Below are positions 18,257-27,437 of a DNA stretch of 64,000 nucleotides, one piece after another. The translations under genes were made by a program, and so were the position numbers. Under the pieces are notes generated by a model. The model made no database searches. It saw only the letters and a list, made by a program, of their open reading frames with translations, and was not told where the DNA came from. The stretch is taken from positions 124,001 through 188,000 of the forward strand of contig NZ_JAGINP010000015.1 in the NCBI RefSeq assembly GCF_017876155.1, given 5' to 3'. The first letter of the stretch is position 1, and each line of letters begins with the position of its first letter. The stretch comes from Azospirillum rugosum. GTDB lineage: Bacteria; Pseudomonadota; Alphaproteobacteria; Azospirillales; Azospirillaceae.

Positions 18257-19714
18257 TCATCGCGGTCCCGCCTCAAGGGCCCGGCGTGCGGCGGCCATGA
18301 GCCGCCCTGTCCATTCCCGACGAGGTCGTTGTCGCAAGCGGGGCATCTCCACCGCGATGACGGCCTCGGCCAGCGCCAGAAACTCCCGATGAGGGCGCAA
18401 CATGAGCAAGCTCTCCGGCTTCCCCTCTCGTTGTCTGGCGCTGTCTGGACTGGAGCATCGGCTGCCCGTCGCCATGGCAGTGTGAGGAGGCAGGGTGACA
18501 TCCGACCGACCCGTGGTTGGCTTTGTATTCGGCGATGTCTGAGCCCGGGCTTGCCACGAGCGCCGGTAGGCCCGGTGTTGAGCGTACTTCTCGCCCACAG
18601 CCCGATGAGCGGCACGGAAATTGTCCCGCACCGCCGGCAGCCACCCCTTGGCGTCGCTCAACAGGCCTTGTGCCTCCGAGGGCGAGAGAATGAACAGGAG
18701 AGCTTCGGTGGCCGGCGCAGAGCTTAGGTCCCTTGCGCGCGTCCAGAGAACATCATCAATGATGGCGAGGACGGTCCCGAGCAAAAACTGACGCAAGAAC
18801 GGTGACTCTATCTCATTGAAGCCATTCGGAAGTCCGGCGAGCGAACGACCTAAGAACCGTTGGGTGTCGACGGTCCCCCAGAACTCGACAATCGCCGACC
18901 TGCCTCGCCAGCCAGCTCCCCGCGGCGGTGGTCGGCTGAGCCAACCGAGGAGGCCCTCAATCGTCCGGAACATCGGTGGGCCCAACGACGGGTCACCCAG
19001 GATCGCCGCAAGCCGCTGAGCGTTTTGCACCCCACCTTCCAGTGCGGCGACTGTCGCCGCATCGTGCTCGGCATCGGGAACGATGTTCGTCAGGGACTTT
19101 GCACGACAACGTCCTGCCTCGCGCCCCAAGACTTCCGGTGGCGCACAGTCGAGCGGAAACTTACAGGCTCCGCAGACGATCCGGGTCCGTCCATCCTGGA
19201 ACAAGAACTCATGCTGTACCGACGCATGGCAGTCCGGGCAGGACCGGACCAACAGTTCACGGTGCACCGGGCAGACGGTTTCGAAGGCCAAGGCCCAGGT
19301 GTGACGCAGATAGCAGACACCCGTGGATCGCCAGTCGTTGTTCAGGCATTTCCAACAGTGGGGGACGGGACGGCCATGAATTCCGGTCACCCAACAGGTC
19401 CGCAGGTGCGGAAATCGGTGGCCGAGCGTCAGAGCGCTCAAACGGTGTGCGTCGATGCGTCCGACATGCGCCAAAGCGGCGAGCTCAGCGGAAGCCGGTG
19501 CCATGTTCAGTTCATCCCACACTGGCGCGGTCGTCACGCCGCACGCGTGGGCTAGACGGCGCCGGAACGCGTCGGCGGGCACGGCGTACAAGGCGGCCAG
19601 GCGCCCCAGCCAGGAGCTCAGGAGTTCGTCCTCCAGCGGCTGAACCGTGAGGGGCAGCGGCCCCCACTCCAGCGATGGCGGTCGGACCACGGTGCGCGAC
19701 GAGGCTCCGGTCAC
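18257..19714 (-). CDS. tniQ: TniQ family transposition protein
   Basis: 485 residues from a GTG whose GTGA overlaps the tniB stop. The TniQ domain is visible: PLPLTVQPLEDELLSSWLGR at the start, then zinc-binding motifs HCWKCLNND, CPVHRELLVRSCPDCH and CGACKFPLDC. TniQ links target choice to the TniA/TniB transposition machine and is related to TnsD of Tn7. The C-terminal 120 residues are low in recognisable features. It closes the tniA-tniB-tniQ operon; the resolvase gene (tniR) that normally follows is missing at this spot. Confidence 0.88.
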   Translation of the reverse strand: MTGASSRTVVRPPSLEWGPLPLTVQPLEDELLSSWLGRLAALYAVPADAFRRRLAHACGVTTAPVWDELNMAPASAELAALAHVGRIDAHRLSALTLGHRFPHLRTCWVTGIHGRPVPHCWKCLNNDWRSTGVCYLRHTWALAFETVCPVHRELLVRSCPDCHASVQHEFLFQDGRTRIVCGACKFPLDCAPPEVLGREAGRCRAKSLTNIVPDAEHDAATVAALEGGVQNAQRLAAILGDPSLGPPMFRTIEGLLGWLSRPPPRGAGWRGRSAIVEFWGTVDTQRFLGRSLAGLPNGFNEIESPFLRQFLLGTVLAIIDDVLWTRARDLSSAPATEALLFILSPSEAQGLLSDAKGWLPAVRDNFRAAHRAVGEKYAQHRAYRRSWQARAQTSPNTKPTTGRSDVTLPPHTAMATGSRCSSPDSARQREGKPESLLMLRPHREFLALAEAVIAVEMPRLRQRPRREWTGRLMAAARRALEAGPR

Positions 19715-20616
19715 GCCATCGCCTTTCCGCGCGCCGCGGTCATGGACAGCAAAGGCATGATCAATCCGTCCGCCGACAGGCTCGCCTCGTCGATACGCTC
19801 GTCGCCGCTGTCGATCGCCTGGATGGTCAAGGTCTCGATCAGCTTGAAGATGCGGTTGGTGTGTCCGGCGGTCATCTCGATGATCAGCCGCCGGGCACGC
19901 GGGCCCGACAGGCTGGACGGACGGCGAAGGGGCAAGATGCTCGACAGGCGCAGCAACAGCTGTTCCAATCCCGGACCGCTGGTCCATTTCGGCAAGGCCA
20001 GATGCTCGAAGCGTTCGGCGAGCTGATCGTCGAGCCGGATCAGCAGCTCGGCCCGCGCCGTGCCGGCGCAGACGAGCGGGATGTGCAGCTTGTTGGTGAG
20101 ATAGCGCAGGGCATTCAGCACGACCCGCTGCTGGCGGGGGCCGGCGGCATCCCCGATGTTGTGAATCTCGTCGAACATCAGCAGGCGGCAGCCCATCCGC
20201 TGCAGCACCTTGACCGCGGTCGCCAGATCGCGCACCGGATCACCGGCGCCGTAGGCGGCCCCGATCGCCTGGAGAATCTCCGAATACATGTCATCGGCCG
20301 AGGGCTCCGGCGGCGTCTCCACGAAGAGGACCGGCTGGCTGGTGATGCCGGTGCCCTCGTTGTAGGCTTCGGGATGGCCGCGGGCGAACTTCTCCAGGAT
20401 CTTGCTCTTGCCCATGCCGGTGTCGCCCGTGATCAGCAGGCAGGGCATGCGGCTGCGCTTGGGGTAATGCAGCAGCCCGTCGAGACGGGCCAGGGCGAGG
20501 TCGCCGATCGGGTAGCTGATCCAGCGGTCGGAGCGCACCCAGTCCTTGCGCTGCTCATCGGGGAGCAGGGCATAGGGGCGATACTCGGGGCTCAGGTGCT
20601 CCAGGGCGTCGGTCAT
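19711..20616 (-). CDS. tniB: TniB/TnsC-like AAA ATPase, transposition regulator
   Basis: 301 residues from the ATG at 20616 (ATGA overlap with the tniA stop, GAGGAG 5 bases upstream). Walker A is ITGDTGMGKS near residue 60 and Walker B is RLLMFDEIHNI, with a sensor region VCAGTARAELL. It opens with LSPEYRPYALLPDEQRKDWV, typical of TniB proteins. TnsC-like ATPases coat target DNA and activate the transposase. The overlaps on both sides show tight translational coupling of the three tni genes. Confidence 0.93.
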   Translation of the reverse strand: MTDALEHLSPEYRPYALLPDEQRKDWVRSDRWISYPIGDLALARLDGLLHYPKRSRMPCLLITGDTGMGKSKILEKFARGHPEAYNEGTGITSQPVLFVETPPEPSADDMYSEILQAIGAAYGAGDPVRDLATAVKVLQRMGCRLLMFDEIHNIGDAAGPRQQRVVLNALRYLTNKLHIPLVCAGTARAELLIRLDDQLAERFEHLALPKWTSGPGLEQLLLRLSSILPLRRPSSLSGPRARRLIIEMTAGHTNRIFKLIETLTIQAIDSGDERIDEASLSADGLIMPLLSMTAARGKAMA

Positions 20617-22286
20617 GACCACTCCTCGATGTCGCCGGGGTTCAAGGGCACGAGCCGATCCGGCGGGTCCGGCTCGGCGGGTGTGGACGGAACCGGGGGC
20701 AGCGCTGCCGGAGCGAACCGCCGGAGGTCCTCGACGGCGGAGATGGTTGTCTGCACGTGCTTACGGGCGGCGGCCGTGCGATGGGCCGAACTCGCCACCA
20801 GCGCGCGTTGCTCGCGGACCGTCTGGAAGATGATCGCCTCGTTGCGTTCGCGGTGGCCCTGCTCCCGCTTCTGGCCGAGCGCGGCCTTGTGCTCCCAATA
20901 GGTGATCGGTCCATCACTCCAGCCTTGCAGCGCCAAAGGCCAGTAATCACCATCCTCATAGAGCCACGCCGTGGAGATGTCGCGGGGATCGAAGCGCACG
21001 ACCAGCTTGTCGGGCCGCAGGCCGATCCAGGGGCGCAAGACGTCCCCCCAGTACCGTTCGCCGAACAGGCGGATGCCGGTCGGCTGGAGCGTGCGGCGTT
21101 CCAAGGGCAAGAAGTCGCGGATGAAGGTCCCGGCGTTCAGCGTGTGAACGTCGCGCGCGGTGTCCCCGATCTCGTCGCGCCACACCGCCAGCGGTGGCCG
21201 TTTCAGGGAGCTGTGCCGATCCTGGTGATAAACACCGGCAATCTGCAGCGCCAACCAGCGCTCCAGTTCGCGCAACGTCATGCAGGCGGTTTTCGCCGGA
21301 TCATAGGCCGCCCGCTGCTCGATGCTGGAGAAGGTCGTGCCGGGAAGCAGATGCACTTCCCCCATCAAGGTGCCGATCAGCCGTTCGACATGCCCACCGA
21401 AGTGTGGCGTGCGGACGGGGCGGTACAAGGGTTCGATGCGATGCTTGCGGCAGCCCCAGATCAGCCCTTCCGCTTTGAACTCCTTGGCGTTGTCGAAATG
21501 CAGAGCCCGCATCCGACCTGAAACCAAGGAGTCGGCGGGGAGCTGCCAGGTGTCGAGCCAGGCCTTCTTGGGCAGCACCGCGTGTGCCAGTGCGTAGGCA
21601 ACGGACGCCAGCGACGGGCTTTGCAGGGTGAGAAAGAAACCGAGCACCACGCGCGTGCGCACGTCGATGGCGACGGTCAGCCAGGGGCGTATCAGCGGGC
21701 GCCGGAAGATGTCATCGACAATGATGACGTCGACCAGGGTGTGATCGACTTGAACAATCGCCAGAGGCTCGGCCGCTTCCAGACGGCCAGGTTTGGCGCC
21801 ATGCCGTTGGCGCGCCACCTGGGCGCCTTCCCGATCGCGGGTGAGACGGTGCTGGTCCAGTCGGGCGACGCGGGTTTGAATGCTGTTGCGGGTCGGTCGG
21901 GCGGAAAGTCCCTCGCGGTCGAGCGCTTCATGGATCGCCCGCACGAGTTGGCTGAGCTTGGGCCGCTGCTTCGTCGCGTAGAACTTGTCGATGGTGGCCG
22001 TGATGATGGCTTCAACGGCATCGGGCAAGCGGAGCGTTCCGGACGCGCGCCCGGGTTTGCCCGGCAGCATGGCCTCGATGTGGGGGTTCTTGCGATAACG
22101 GCGGATCAGGCCATAGAGAACGGTGTGACTGATGCCGAGGGCTTTGGCTTCGGCATCGACCATGGCTCGTGTCCGGCTCGGACAGGCGAGCAGGCGTTCG
22201 ACCGCATTGAGGCGCTCCCGCGCCTGCTGCCACTGGTCGGCGGACACGGCGAGCAGGGGGATGTCGGTGTTGCTGCCTGAAGGCAT
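20613..22286 (-). CDS. tniA: TniA/TnsB-like DDE transposase
   Basis: 557 residues, the catalytic subunit of the transposon. An N-terminal helix-turn-helix region (about 30-65, LGISHTVLYGLIRRYRKNP) precedes the RNase-H-fold core with Asp181 (VQVDHTLVDV), Asp265 (LHFDNAKEF) and Glu301 (GGHVERLIG), a D-x35-E spacing normal for the family. A C-terminal beta-barrel part (RRTLQPTGIRLFGERYW) and a charged tail follow. The start has no clear ribosome site. The gene starts about 200 bases from the candidate right terminal repeat, reading inward, as in Tn402-like elements. The reading frame is intact. Confidence 0.93.
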   Translation of the reverse strand: MPSGSNTDIPLLAVSADQWQQARERLNAVERLLACPSRTRAMVDAEAKALGISHTVLYGLIRRYRKNPHIEAMLPGKPGRASGTLRLPDAVEAIITATIDKFYATKQRPKLSQLVRAIHEALDREGLSARPTRNSIQTRVARLDQHRLTRDREGAQVARQRHGAKPGRLEAAEPLAIVQVDHTLVDVIIVDDIFRRPLIRPWLTVAIDVRTRVVLGFFLTLQSPSLASVAYALAHAVLPKKAWLDTWQLPADSLVSGRMRALHFDNAKEFKAEGLIWGCRKHRIEPLYRPVRTPHFGGHVERLIGTLMGEVHLLPGTTFSSIEQRAAYDPAKTACMTLRELERWLALQIAGVYHQDRHSSLKRPPLAVWRDEIGDTARDVHTLNAGTFIRDFLPLERRTLQPTGIRLFGERYWGDVLRPWIGLRPDKLVVRFDPRDISTAWLYEDGDYWPLALQGWSDGPITYWEHKAALGQKREQGHRERNEAIIFQTVREQRALVASSAHRTAAARKHVQTTISAVEDLRRFAPAALPPVPSTPAEPDPPDRLVPLNPGDIEEWS

Positions 22287-22489
22287 TGGAGGAAGCCGGT
22301 CCGAGCCAGGAAACCCATTGCCTGACCATGGCCCAGCGCAATAAACCTATTATGAAGCAAAGGTGATGGTTGCGTGAATGGCAATAAGCCGTTTCAGATC
22401 AAACTCATAGGCTTGAAAAATGACGGCCTATAATGAACGCCGACTTCGGTGTTGCTGCTGCGCCATGACACGCGAATGAACCGACCGAT

Positions 22490-22512
22490 GCCGGTCAACC
22501 CTTTTCCTGACA
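22490..22512 (-). repeat. Candidate right terminal inverted repeat of Tni transposon
   Basis: Reads TGTCAGGAAAAGGGTTGACC on the minus strand and pairs with 220-242 at 20 of 23 positions. A weaker related copy (ending GGGTTGACTGG on the minus strand) lies about 32 bases further out, so the true end could also be slightly more to the right. Confidence 0.5.
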
Positions 22513-22804
22513 ACAGCCCATCCCAGTCAACCCATTAAGGATCAAAACTGAGCGCGCGATTGCCGTTTTGTACTACTGCGTCAAACGCTTAAGTCAGTCA
22601 AGGGATTCACTGAAATTCACAGCGGCCGCCTCTTTGCAGACCGGAGATGTTTGGAAGAGCGTGAATCGGTTTGGAACCGAGCCTTTCCCCCGCCTTCAGC
22701 GGCCTCCGTCCGGCGTGATGAACGCCCAGGGCGCAGCAGCTCCCGGTGTTTTGCCCCCGCTTGGCGGGCGGTGACACCGGTGTGCGCCGGCCTGTCCAAA
22801 CGGA

Positions 22805-22855
22805 CTGTACAGGCGGCCAAACGATCGTTTTCTCAAAACGGATTGAACTGTACAG
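22805..22855. promoter_or_regulatory. res-like site upstream of the serine recombinase gene
   Basis: Two identical 8-base palindromes CTGTACAG (22805-22812 and 22848-22855), 43 bases apart, flank a third dyad CGTTTTCTCAAAACG (22826-22840). Paired, spaced dyads just upstream of a resolvase gene are what a res site looks like: crossover and accessory sites that also act as operators. Assignment is by arrangement only. Confidence 0.4.
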
Positions 22856-22887
22856 TGGGACGTTTTCCACTTTTCTGAACGGATCCC

Positions 22888-23787
22888 ATGGCCCTGATCG
22901 GCTACGCGCGCGTCTCCACCGAGGACCAGGCCACCTTCAGCCAGCTCGACGAGCTGAGGGCGGCCGGCTGCGCGGTGATCTTCGAGGAGACGGCGTCGGG
23001 CGGCAGCCGGGCGCGGCCGGAGTTGGCTAAGGCGATCGCCCAGGTGAAACGCGGCGACATCCTGGTGGTGGCGCGCATCGACCGCCTGGCCCGTTCGCTC
23101 TCCCACCTGCTCGACGTGATCGAGAGGCTGGAGGCGGTCGGCGCCCACTTCAAGTCGCTGCGCGACCCGATCGACACCGCCACGCCGCAGGGCAAGTTCG
23201 CTCTCCAGGTGCTGGGCGCCGCCGCCGAACTGGAGCGCGCGCTGATCCGTGAACGCACCAAGGCCGGATTGCGGGCGGCCAAGGCGCGCGGACGGGTGGG
23301 GGGCAACCCCGCGCTCAAGCGCCGCGATCCCGGGGCCATCGCCCAGCTCTCCGCCATCCGTGACCGGCGGTACATGGCGGATCTCCTGGCCACCATGGAC
23401 GCCTGGATGCCCAAGGTGCGGGCTCAGCGCCCGGGGAATTCCTGGGCCACGGTGGCCAGGGCGCTCGGCCGGCTCGGCTCGCCCGACCGGCCCTGGACCG
23501 CCGACCGGCTGTCGCGGGCGGTCCACCGCCTCGTCGCGGAAGGGCTGGCCGAGCCGGACCTGATCGCGCCGGCCCCGCGCAAGCCGCCCAAGGACGACCT
23601 CCTGCTGGTCATCGCCGGCATCAAAGGCGCCAACCCCGACATCAGCCTGCGCGCCATCGCCGCACGTCTGGAAGAGATGCGCATCCGCACGCCGCGCCGC
23701 GGCACGACCTGGTCGGCGTCTTCGGTCAAAGCGCTGCTCGATCGCGCCGAGCGGCTTGGCCTCGTGGCGCCGAAGTCCAACCGCTGA
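22888..23787 (+). CDS. Serine recombinase (resolvase/invertase family), second copy
   Basis: 299 residues with the same layout as the gene at 550: GYARVSTEDQ with Ser10, VVARIDRLARSLSHLLDVIE, and GKFALQVLGAAAELERALIRE. The first 30 bases are almost identical between the two genes, but the rest has diverged. The C-terminal part has two likely DNA-binding segments, NSWATVARALGRLG and GTTWSASSVKALLDRAERLG. It lies outside the candidate right end of the Tni transposon and points away from it, with a res-like site between. That matches the known insertion preference of Tn5053-family elements, so this may be the host replicon's own resolvase. Confidence 0.9.
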   Translation: MALIGYARVSTEDQATFSQLDELRAAGCAVIFEETASGGSRARPELAKAIAQVKRGDILVVARIDRLARSLSHLLDVIERLEAVGAHFKSLRDPIDTATPQGKFALQVLGAAAELERALIRERTKAGLRAAKARGRVGGNPALKRRDPGAIAQLSAIRDRRYMADLLATMDAWMPKVRAQRPGNSWATVARALGRLGSPDRPWTADRLSRAVHRLVAEGLAEPDLIAPAPRKPPKDDLLLVIAGIKGANPDISLRAIAARLEEMRIRTPRRGTTWSASSVKALLDRAERLGLVAPKSNR

Positions 23788-24102
23788 CCCGCCGGCACCG
23801 TGAAAACATGGGGTCGTTTTGTCCGCTCATGACGGGCCGGCGCGAGGCGTGGCTCGGGCGCTCGCCCTCCGAATTTTCCCACCCGGTCACGAATGAACCT
23901 GATTTTGATAATAATTGAGTCGAAGGTGGAAACAAATTTTCCCTAAGCCGATACCACTTTGTCGCCATTGCCGGCAGGCCACCCCGATCGATAAGTTTGG
24001 ATCACAAACAATGGCGATCAAAAGTGGCATCGTCGAATATCACCCACCCGCAAATCGCTTTTCCAACGCCTAAATCTGGTTCATTGACCAAGGAAACAGG
24101 CT
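23788..24102. other. AT-rich leader of the curli locus
   Basis: 315 bases, notably AT-rich for this window from about 23880 on (for example TTTTGATAATAATTGAG near 23903). No gene is supportable. It probably holds the promoter and regulatory sites of csgF. I could not assign a sigma factor or a CsgD-like site. Confidence 0.4.
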
Positions 24103-24576
24103 ATGGTTAAAGTCAAAACGACACTCTTCTTGTTTGTGATACTATCAGCCAACACAGCAATTCCAGCGCTTTCGGGACAAATCGTTTATCGGCCGGTCAA
24201 CCCGTCTTTCGGTGGCGATCCGCTCAACAGCGCTCATTTGCTTGGCATCGCGAACGCCATCGACAAGTACAAAGACCCCAACGCCATTGACCCGTTCAGC
24301 CTGCTGAACCAACAAAGCCCGCAGGCCGCGCTGAACGATCAGCTGCAGCAGCAGGTGATGCAGGGCGTCAACGGCAACGCCATCGACACGGTCCTGTCGC
24401 AGAATTCCGGCAACTACACGCTTGGAAGTTCCAAGGTTGCCATCAGCCCGAACGCCGACGGGCAGACGCGGCGGATCGTTCTTCAGAACATCGACACCGG
24501 CACGCAGACCATCTACGACGTCCCCCTCGCCAGCACAGGCCTGAACACCGCCGGCGCCCCGCCAAACGTGGAGTAG
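24103..24576 (+). CDS. csgF: Curli assembly protein CsgF
   Basis: 157 residues. A signal peptide (FVILSANTAIPALSGQ) is followed by the CsgF hallmarks IVYRPVNPSFGGDPLNSAHL and NAIDKYKDPN, which resemble the NPNFGGNPNNG start of E. coli CsgF that plugs the CsgG pore. CsgF is exported and couples CsgG to nucleation at the cell surface. AAGGA precedes the ATG by about 8 bases. It is followed by csgG after 207 bases. Confidence 0.92.
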   Translation: MVKVKTTLFLFVILSANTAIPALSGQIVYRPVNPSFGGDPLNSAHLLGIANAIDKYKDPNAIDPFSLLNQQSPQAALNDQLQQQVMQGVNGNAIDTVLSQNSGNYTLGSSKVAISPNADGQTRRIVLQNIDTGTQTIYDVPLASTGLNTAGAPPNVE

Positions 24577-24783
24577 GGGCCCGGCCCGGTTCCACGGCGC
24601 CGATCATCGGCAGCCACTCCCGACCGATCGATCGTGATCACGACGCTGGTGGGCGACCGCCTCTCTGCCACCGGAACACGCCTTTTTCGGCCGTGCCGCC
24701 GCGCGTTGTGTCGCCAGAGGCCGGAGCCCCGTGACCGCGCGTGGCGCGGCAGAAGCCCCAATCCCCGCTGAGAGATTCCGACC

Positions 24784-25935
24784 ATGCGTGTCCTTCGCAA
24801 GCTTCTGCTGGCCGCCGCCGGCACGGCCGCCCTCACGGCCTGCGCCGGCGGCCCCGGCGCCAACCGCCCGGAACTGGCGTTTTCCGAAGTTCCCCAGCAG
24901 GAGTACAAGACCCCGTCCTTGGACGAACTTCAGGCCCTGCCGGCCCCGGCGCGCAAAATCGCCGTCGCCGTGTACCGGTTCGAGGACCAGACCGGCCAGA
25001 ACAAGCCGAACGAAAAGTTCAGCGAGTATTCCCGCGCCGTCACCCAGGGCGGCACGGCGATCCTGATCAACGCTCTGGAACGGGCGGGAAACCGGGCGTG
25101 GTTCAAAACGGTTGAGCGGTCGGCGCTCCCCTCCCTCCTTCAGGAGCGGCAGCTGATCCGGGTGACGCGGGACCAGTACGGCGGCAACACTCTGCCCCCG
25201 CTGCCCCCGCTGACCTACGCCGGGATCATGCTGGAAGGCGGCATCATCGGCTACGACAGCAACACCCTGACGGGCGGCTTCGGAGCCCGCTTCCTCGGCA
25301 TCGGCGGCAACGTGGACTACCGCCGCGACACGGTCTCGGTCTTCCTGAGAGCCGTTTCGACGCAGTCCGGCGAAGTCCTGAAGTCGGTCAACGTGTCCAA
25401 AACCATCTATTCGGCCGGATTGCAGGGCGGCGCCTTCCGCTACGTCGGATTCAAGGACCTGCTGGAAATCGAAACCGGCCTCACCACCAACGAACCGGTG
25501 ACGCTGGCGGTCAAGTCGGCGGTCGAGAAGGCCGTGCACAGCCTGATCATCGAGGGCCTGATCGACGGCTACTGGCAGCTCCAGGACATGAGCCTCGCCC
25601 AGCCGCTGATCGAGAAATACTGGCAGGAGCGGGACGGCGTCTACAACGTCAAGACCGTCAAGGCCACGGCGGAGGACATCCAGGTCGCGCCACCGCCGCG
25701 TCAGGCGCCGCTCACCGGGACCGCGGGCGAGGAGACGCTGGCGCCGTCAGCCCCGCAGCCCCCGGCCCCCGGCCCGACCTACATCGTCCCCGGCGGGCAG
25801 AACCCGCTGCCCGGACAGCGGCCGGTCCTGCCACAGACCTTGCCCATGACCCCGTCCGCCGCCCCGGCACCGGACGCCAAGGCGCCGGCATCGCAGGCGG
25901 TCCAAGCCCCGGCCGCCGCCAAGTTCGCGTCGTAG
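24784..25935 (+). CDS. csgG: Curli secretion channel lipoprotein CsgG, with C-terminal extension
   Basis: 383 residues. The lipobox is LTAC with the acylated Cys20. The CsgG core is clear: KIAVAVYRFEDQTGQNKP, then WFKTVERSALPSLLQERQ, and transmembrane/constriction segments around GGIIGYDSNTLTGGFGARFL and VFLRAVSTQSGEVLKSVNVS. CsgG forms the nonameric outer-membrane pore for curli subunits. E. coli CsgG has 277 residues; here about 95 proline/alanine-rich residues follow the core (from about 290), a periplasmic-side extension of unknown role. Accessory csgE and the regulator csgD are not seen nearby. Confidence 0.93.
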   Translation: MRVLRKLLLAAAGTAALTACAGGPGANRPELAFSEVPQQEYKTPSLDELQALPAPARKIAVAVYRFEDQTGQNKPNEKFSEYSRAVTQGGTAILINALERAGNRAWFKTVERSALPSLLQERQLIRVTRDQYGGNTLPPLPPLTYAGIMLEGGIIGYDSNTLTGGFGARFLGIGGNVDYRRDTVSVFLRAVSTQSGEVLKSVNVSKTIYSAGLQGGAFRYVGFKDLLEIETGLTTNEPVTLAVKSAVEKAVHSLIIEGLIDGYWQLQDMSLAQPLIEKYWQERDGVYNVKTVKATAEDIQVAPPPRQAPLTGTAGEETLAPSAPQPPAPGPTYIVPGGQNPLPGQRPVLPQTLPMTPSAAPAPDAKAPASQAVQAPAAAKFAS

Positions 25936-25978
25936 GCGGCGACCGCCAAAACACTGAAAGCCGAAACACCGGAACGCT

Positions 25979-26003
25979 CCGGAGGACCGCAGGCGTCCTC
26001 CGG
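25979..26003 (+). terminator. Hairpin after csgG
   Basis: Perfect 9-bp stem CCGGAGGAC (25979-25987) with GTCCTCCGG (25995-26003) and a 7-base loop, followed by CCAATTTC. Probable terminator separating csgFG from the curlin genes. Confidence 0.6.
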
Positions 26004-26038
26004 CCAATTTCAAAGTATTCGTTAGGACATTTACTTCC

Positions 26039-26066
26039 TTGTCCGCTTTGAACCGATCTCCATACT
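26039..26066 (+). promoter_or_regulatory. Possible sigma-70-type promoter of curlin gene 1
   Basis: TTGTCC (26039-26044), a 16-base spacer and CATACT (26061-26066), 23 bases before the ATG at 26090. Moderate match only, but it falls right after the terminator hairpin in an AT-richer gap. Confidence 0.3.
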
Positions 26067-26089
26067 TTGCATGAAAGGCTAAAATCACA

Positions 26090-27427
26090 ATGCGCACCAT
26101 TCTTTTCGCGTCCGTCGCCCTTATCGCTCTGTGCAACGCGGCTCTGGCCGGGTCGAACAACGACGCCTACATCCTCCAGGTCGGTGCCGACAACACGGCC
26201 GAACAGACCCAGGGGGGGCTGATCAGCACCGGCAACAGCGCCTCCGCTTTCCAGGCCGGCAAGGGCAACAGCGCCACCCAGGAGCAGTCGGGCATCACCA
26301 ACACGGGCTCGTCCTACCAGTTCGGCCGCGACAACTCCGTCCAGCAGAAGCAGTCCGGCCTGCTGAACAACGCCATCGCCGGCCAGGCCGGCAAGGGCAA
26401 CAGGGCCGAGCAGACCCAGGCGCACCTGTCCAGCGGCAACCTCGCCACCATCGGACAGGTCGGAACGGGCAACACCGCCACGCAGACCCAGGGCATTGAG
26501 GCCAAAATCGGCTTCCTCAAGATCCCGGTCCCCAGCGTCGCCTCCACCGCCACCATCGTCCAGGTCGGCAAGGGCAACGGCGCCGAGCAGACCCAGAGCG
26601 GCATCGGCAACTCGGCCGTCGGCATGCAGTTCGGCAAGGACAACACGGCCTCGCAGACCCAGGCGGGTTCCGGCAATGATGCGGCGGCCCTCCAGGTCGG
26701 CTACAAGAACGACGCCACGCAGACCCAGGCGGAAAAATCCAAGGACAACACGGCCTCGGCCAAGCAGTTCGGCGTGAAGAACACCGCCTCGCAGACCCAG
26801 GAGGGCTCGGACAGCGACGCCTCGATCCTCCAGGTCGGCTACAAGAACGGCGCCGCGCAGAAGCAGAAGGAAAACTCCAAGGACAACACGGCGTCGGCCA
26901 AGCAGTTCGGCGCGAAGAACACTGCCTCGCAGACCCAGGGCGGCGTGGGCGGCCACGAGGCCAGCATCCTTCAGGTCGGCTATGGGAACGACGCGGCGCA
27001 GACCCAGAGCAACGGCAAGGGCGAGAAGGCGAACACGGCGTCGACCAAGCAGTTCGGCAAGGGCAACACGGCCTCGCAGAACCAGAACGGCGGCGATCTG
27101 GAAGCGGCGATCCTCCAGGGCGGCTCGTCCAACTGGGCCAAGCAGACCCAGACCGGCACCGGCAACGAGGCGTCGATCCTGCAGGTCGGTCTGAACAACC
27201 ATGCCGACCAGACCCAGGGCAAGTCGGGCAACTTCGCCTCGGCGAAGCAGTTCGGGGCCGGCAACACGGCGATGCAGAGCCAGTACGGCACGAGCGGCGA
27301 GCTGTACGCCTTCCAGGTCGGCAAGGGCAACACCGCCACCCAGACGCAGGATGCCTCGGCGTCCTCCAGCGTCGCCACGGCGGTCCAGTTCGGCCGCGGC
27401 AACACCGCCAAGCAGACGCAGCGGTAA
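26090..27427 (+). CDS. Secreted curlin-repeat protein 1 (CsgA/B-like amyloid subunit)
   Basis: 445 residues with a signal peptide (ILFASVALIALCNAALAG). I count about 18 curlin units of the form QVGxxNxAxQTQ, for example ILQVGADNTAEQTQ and AKQFGAKNTASQTQ, alternating ILQVG and AKQFG types in the C-terminal half. The conserved Q and N residues form the ladders of curli amyloid. E. coli CsgA has five units and 151 residues, so this is a very long subunit. Unit 5-6 is interrupted by an insert with IGFLKIPVPSVAS. It is bracketed by hairpins at 25979 and 27438, and presumably exported through CsgG. Confidence 0.9.
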   Translation: MRTILFASVALIALCNAALAGSNNDAYILQVGADNTAEQTQGGLISTGNSASAFQAGKGNSATQEQSGITNTGSSYQFGRDNSVQQKQSGLLNNAIAGQAGKGNRAEQTQAHLSSGNLATIGQVGTGNTATQTQGIEAKIGFLKIPVPSVASTATIVQVGKGNGAEQTQSGIGNSAVGMQFGKDNTASQTQAGSGNDAAALQVGYKNDATQTQAEKSKDNTASAKQFGVKNTASQTQEGSDSDASILQVGYKNGAAQKQKENSKDNTASAKQFGAKNTASQTQGGVGGHEASILQVGYGNDAAQTQSNGKGEKANTASTKQFGKGNTASQNQNGGDLEAAILQGGSSNWAKQTQTGTGNEASILQVGLNNHADQTQGKSGNFASAKQFGAGNTAMQSQYGTSGELYAFQVGKGNTATQTQDASASSSVATAVQFGRGNTAKQTQR

Positions 27428-27437
27428 TCCCATGGAG

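Larger units (their letters stand above)
22287..22887. other. Transposon right end and recombinase leader
   Basis: 601 bases between the divergent tniA and recombinase genes, richer in A and T than the coding DNA. It holds repeats such as CCTATTATGAA (22346) and CCTATAATGAA (22427), and GTCAACCC twice (22494 and 22526), which could be TniA binding sites. It also holds the candidate right terminal repeat and, closer to the recombinase gene, the res-like dyads. No gene is supportable. Confidence 0.5.

Noticed and set aside
19715..19987. Extended tniQ start at 19987
   Set aside because: It would lie wholly within tniB; the GTGA overlap at 19714 is the natural start.
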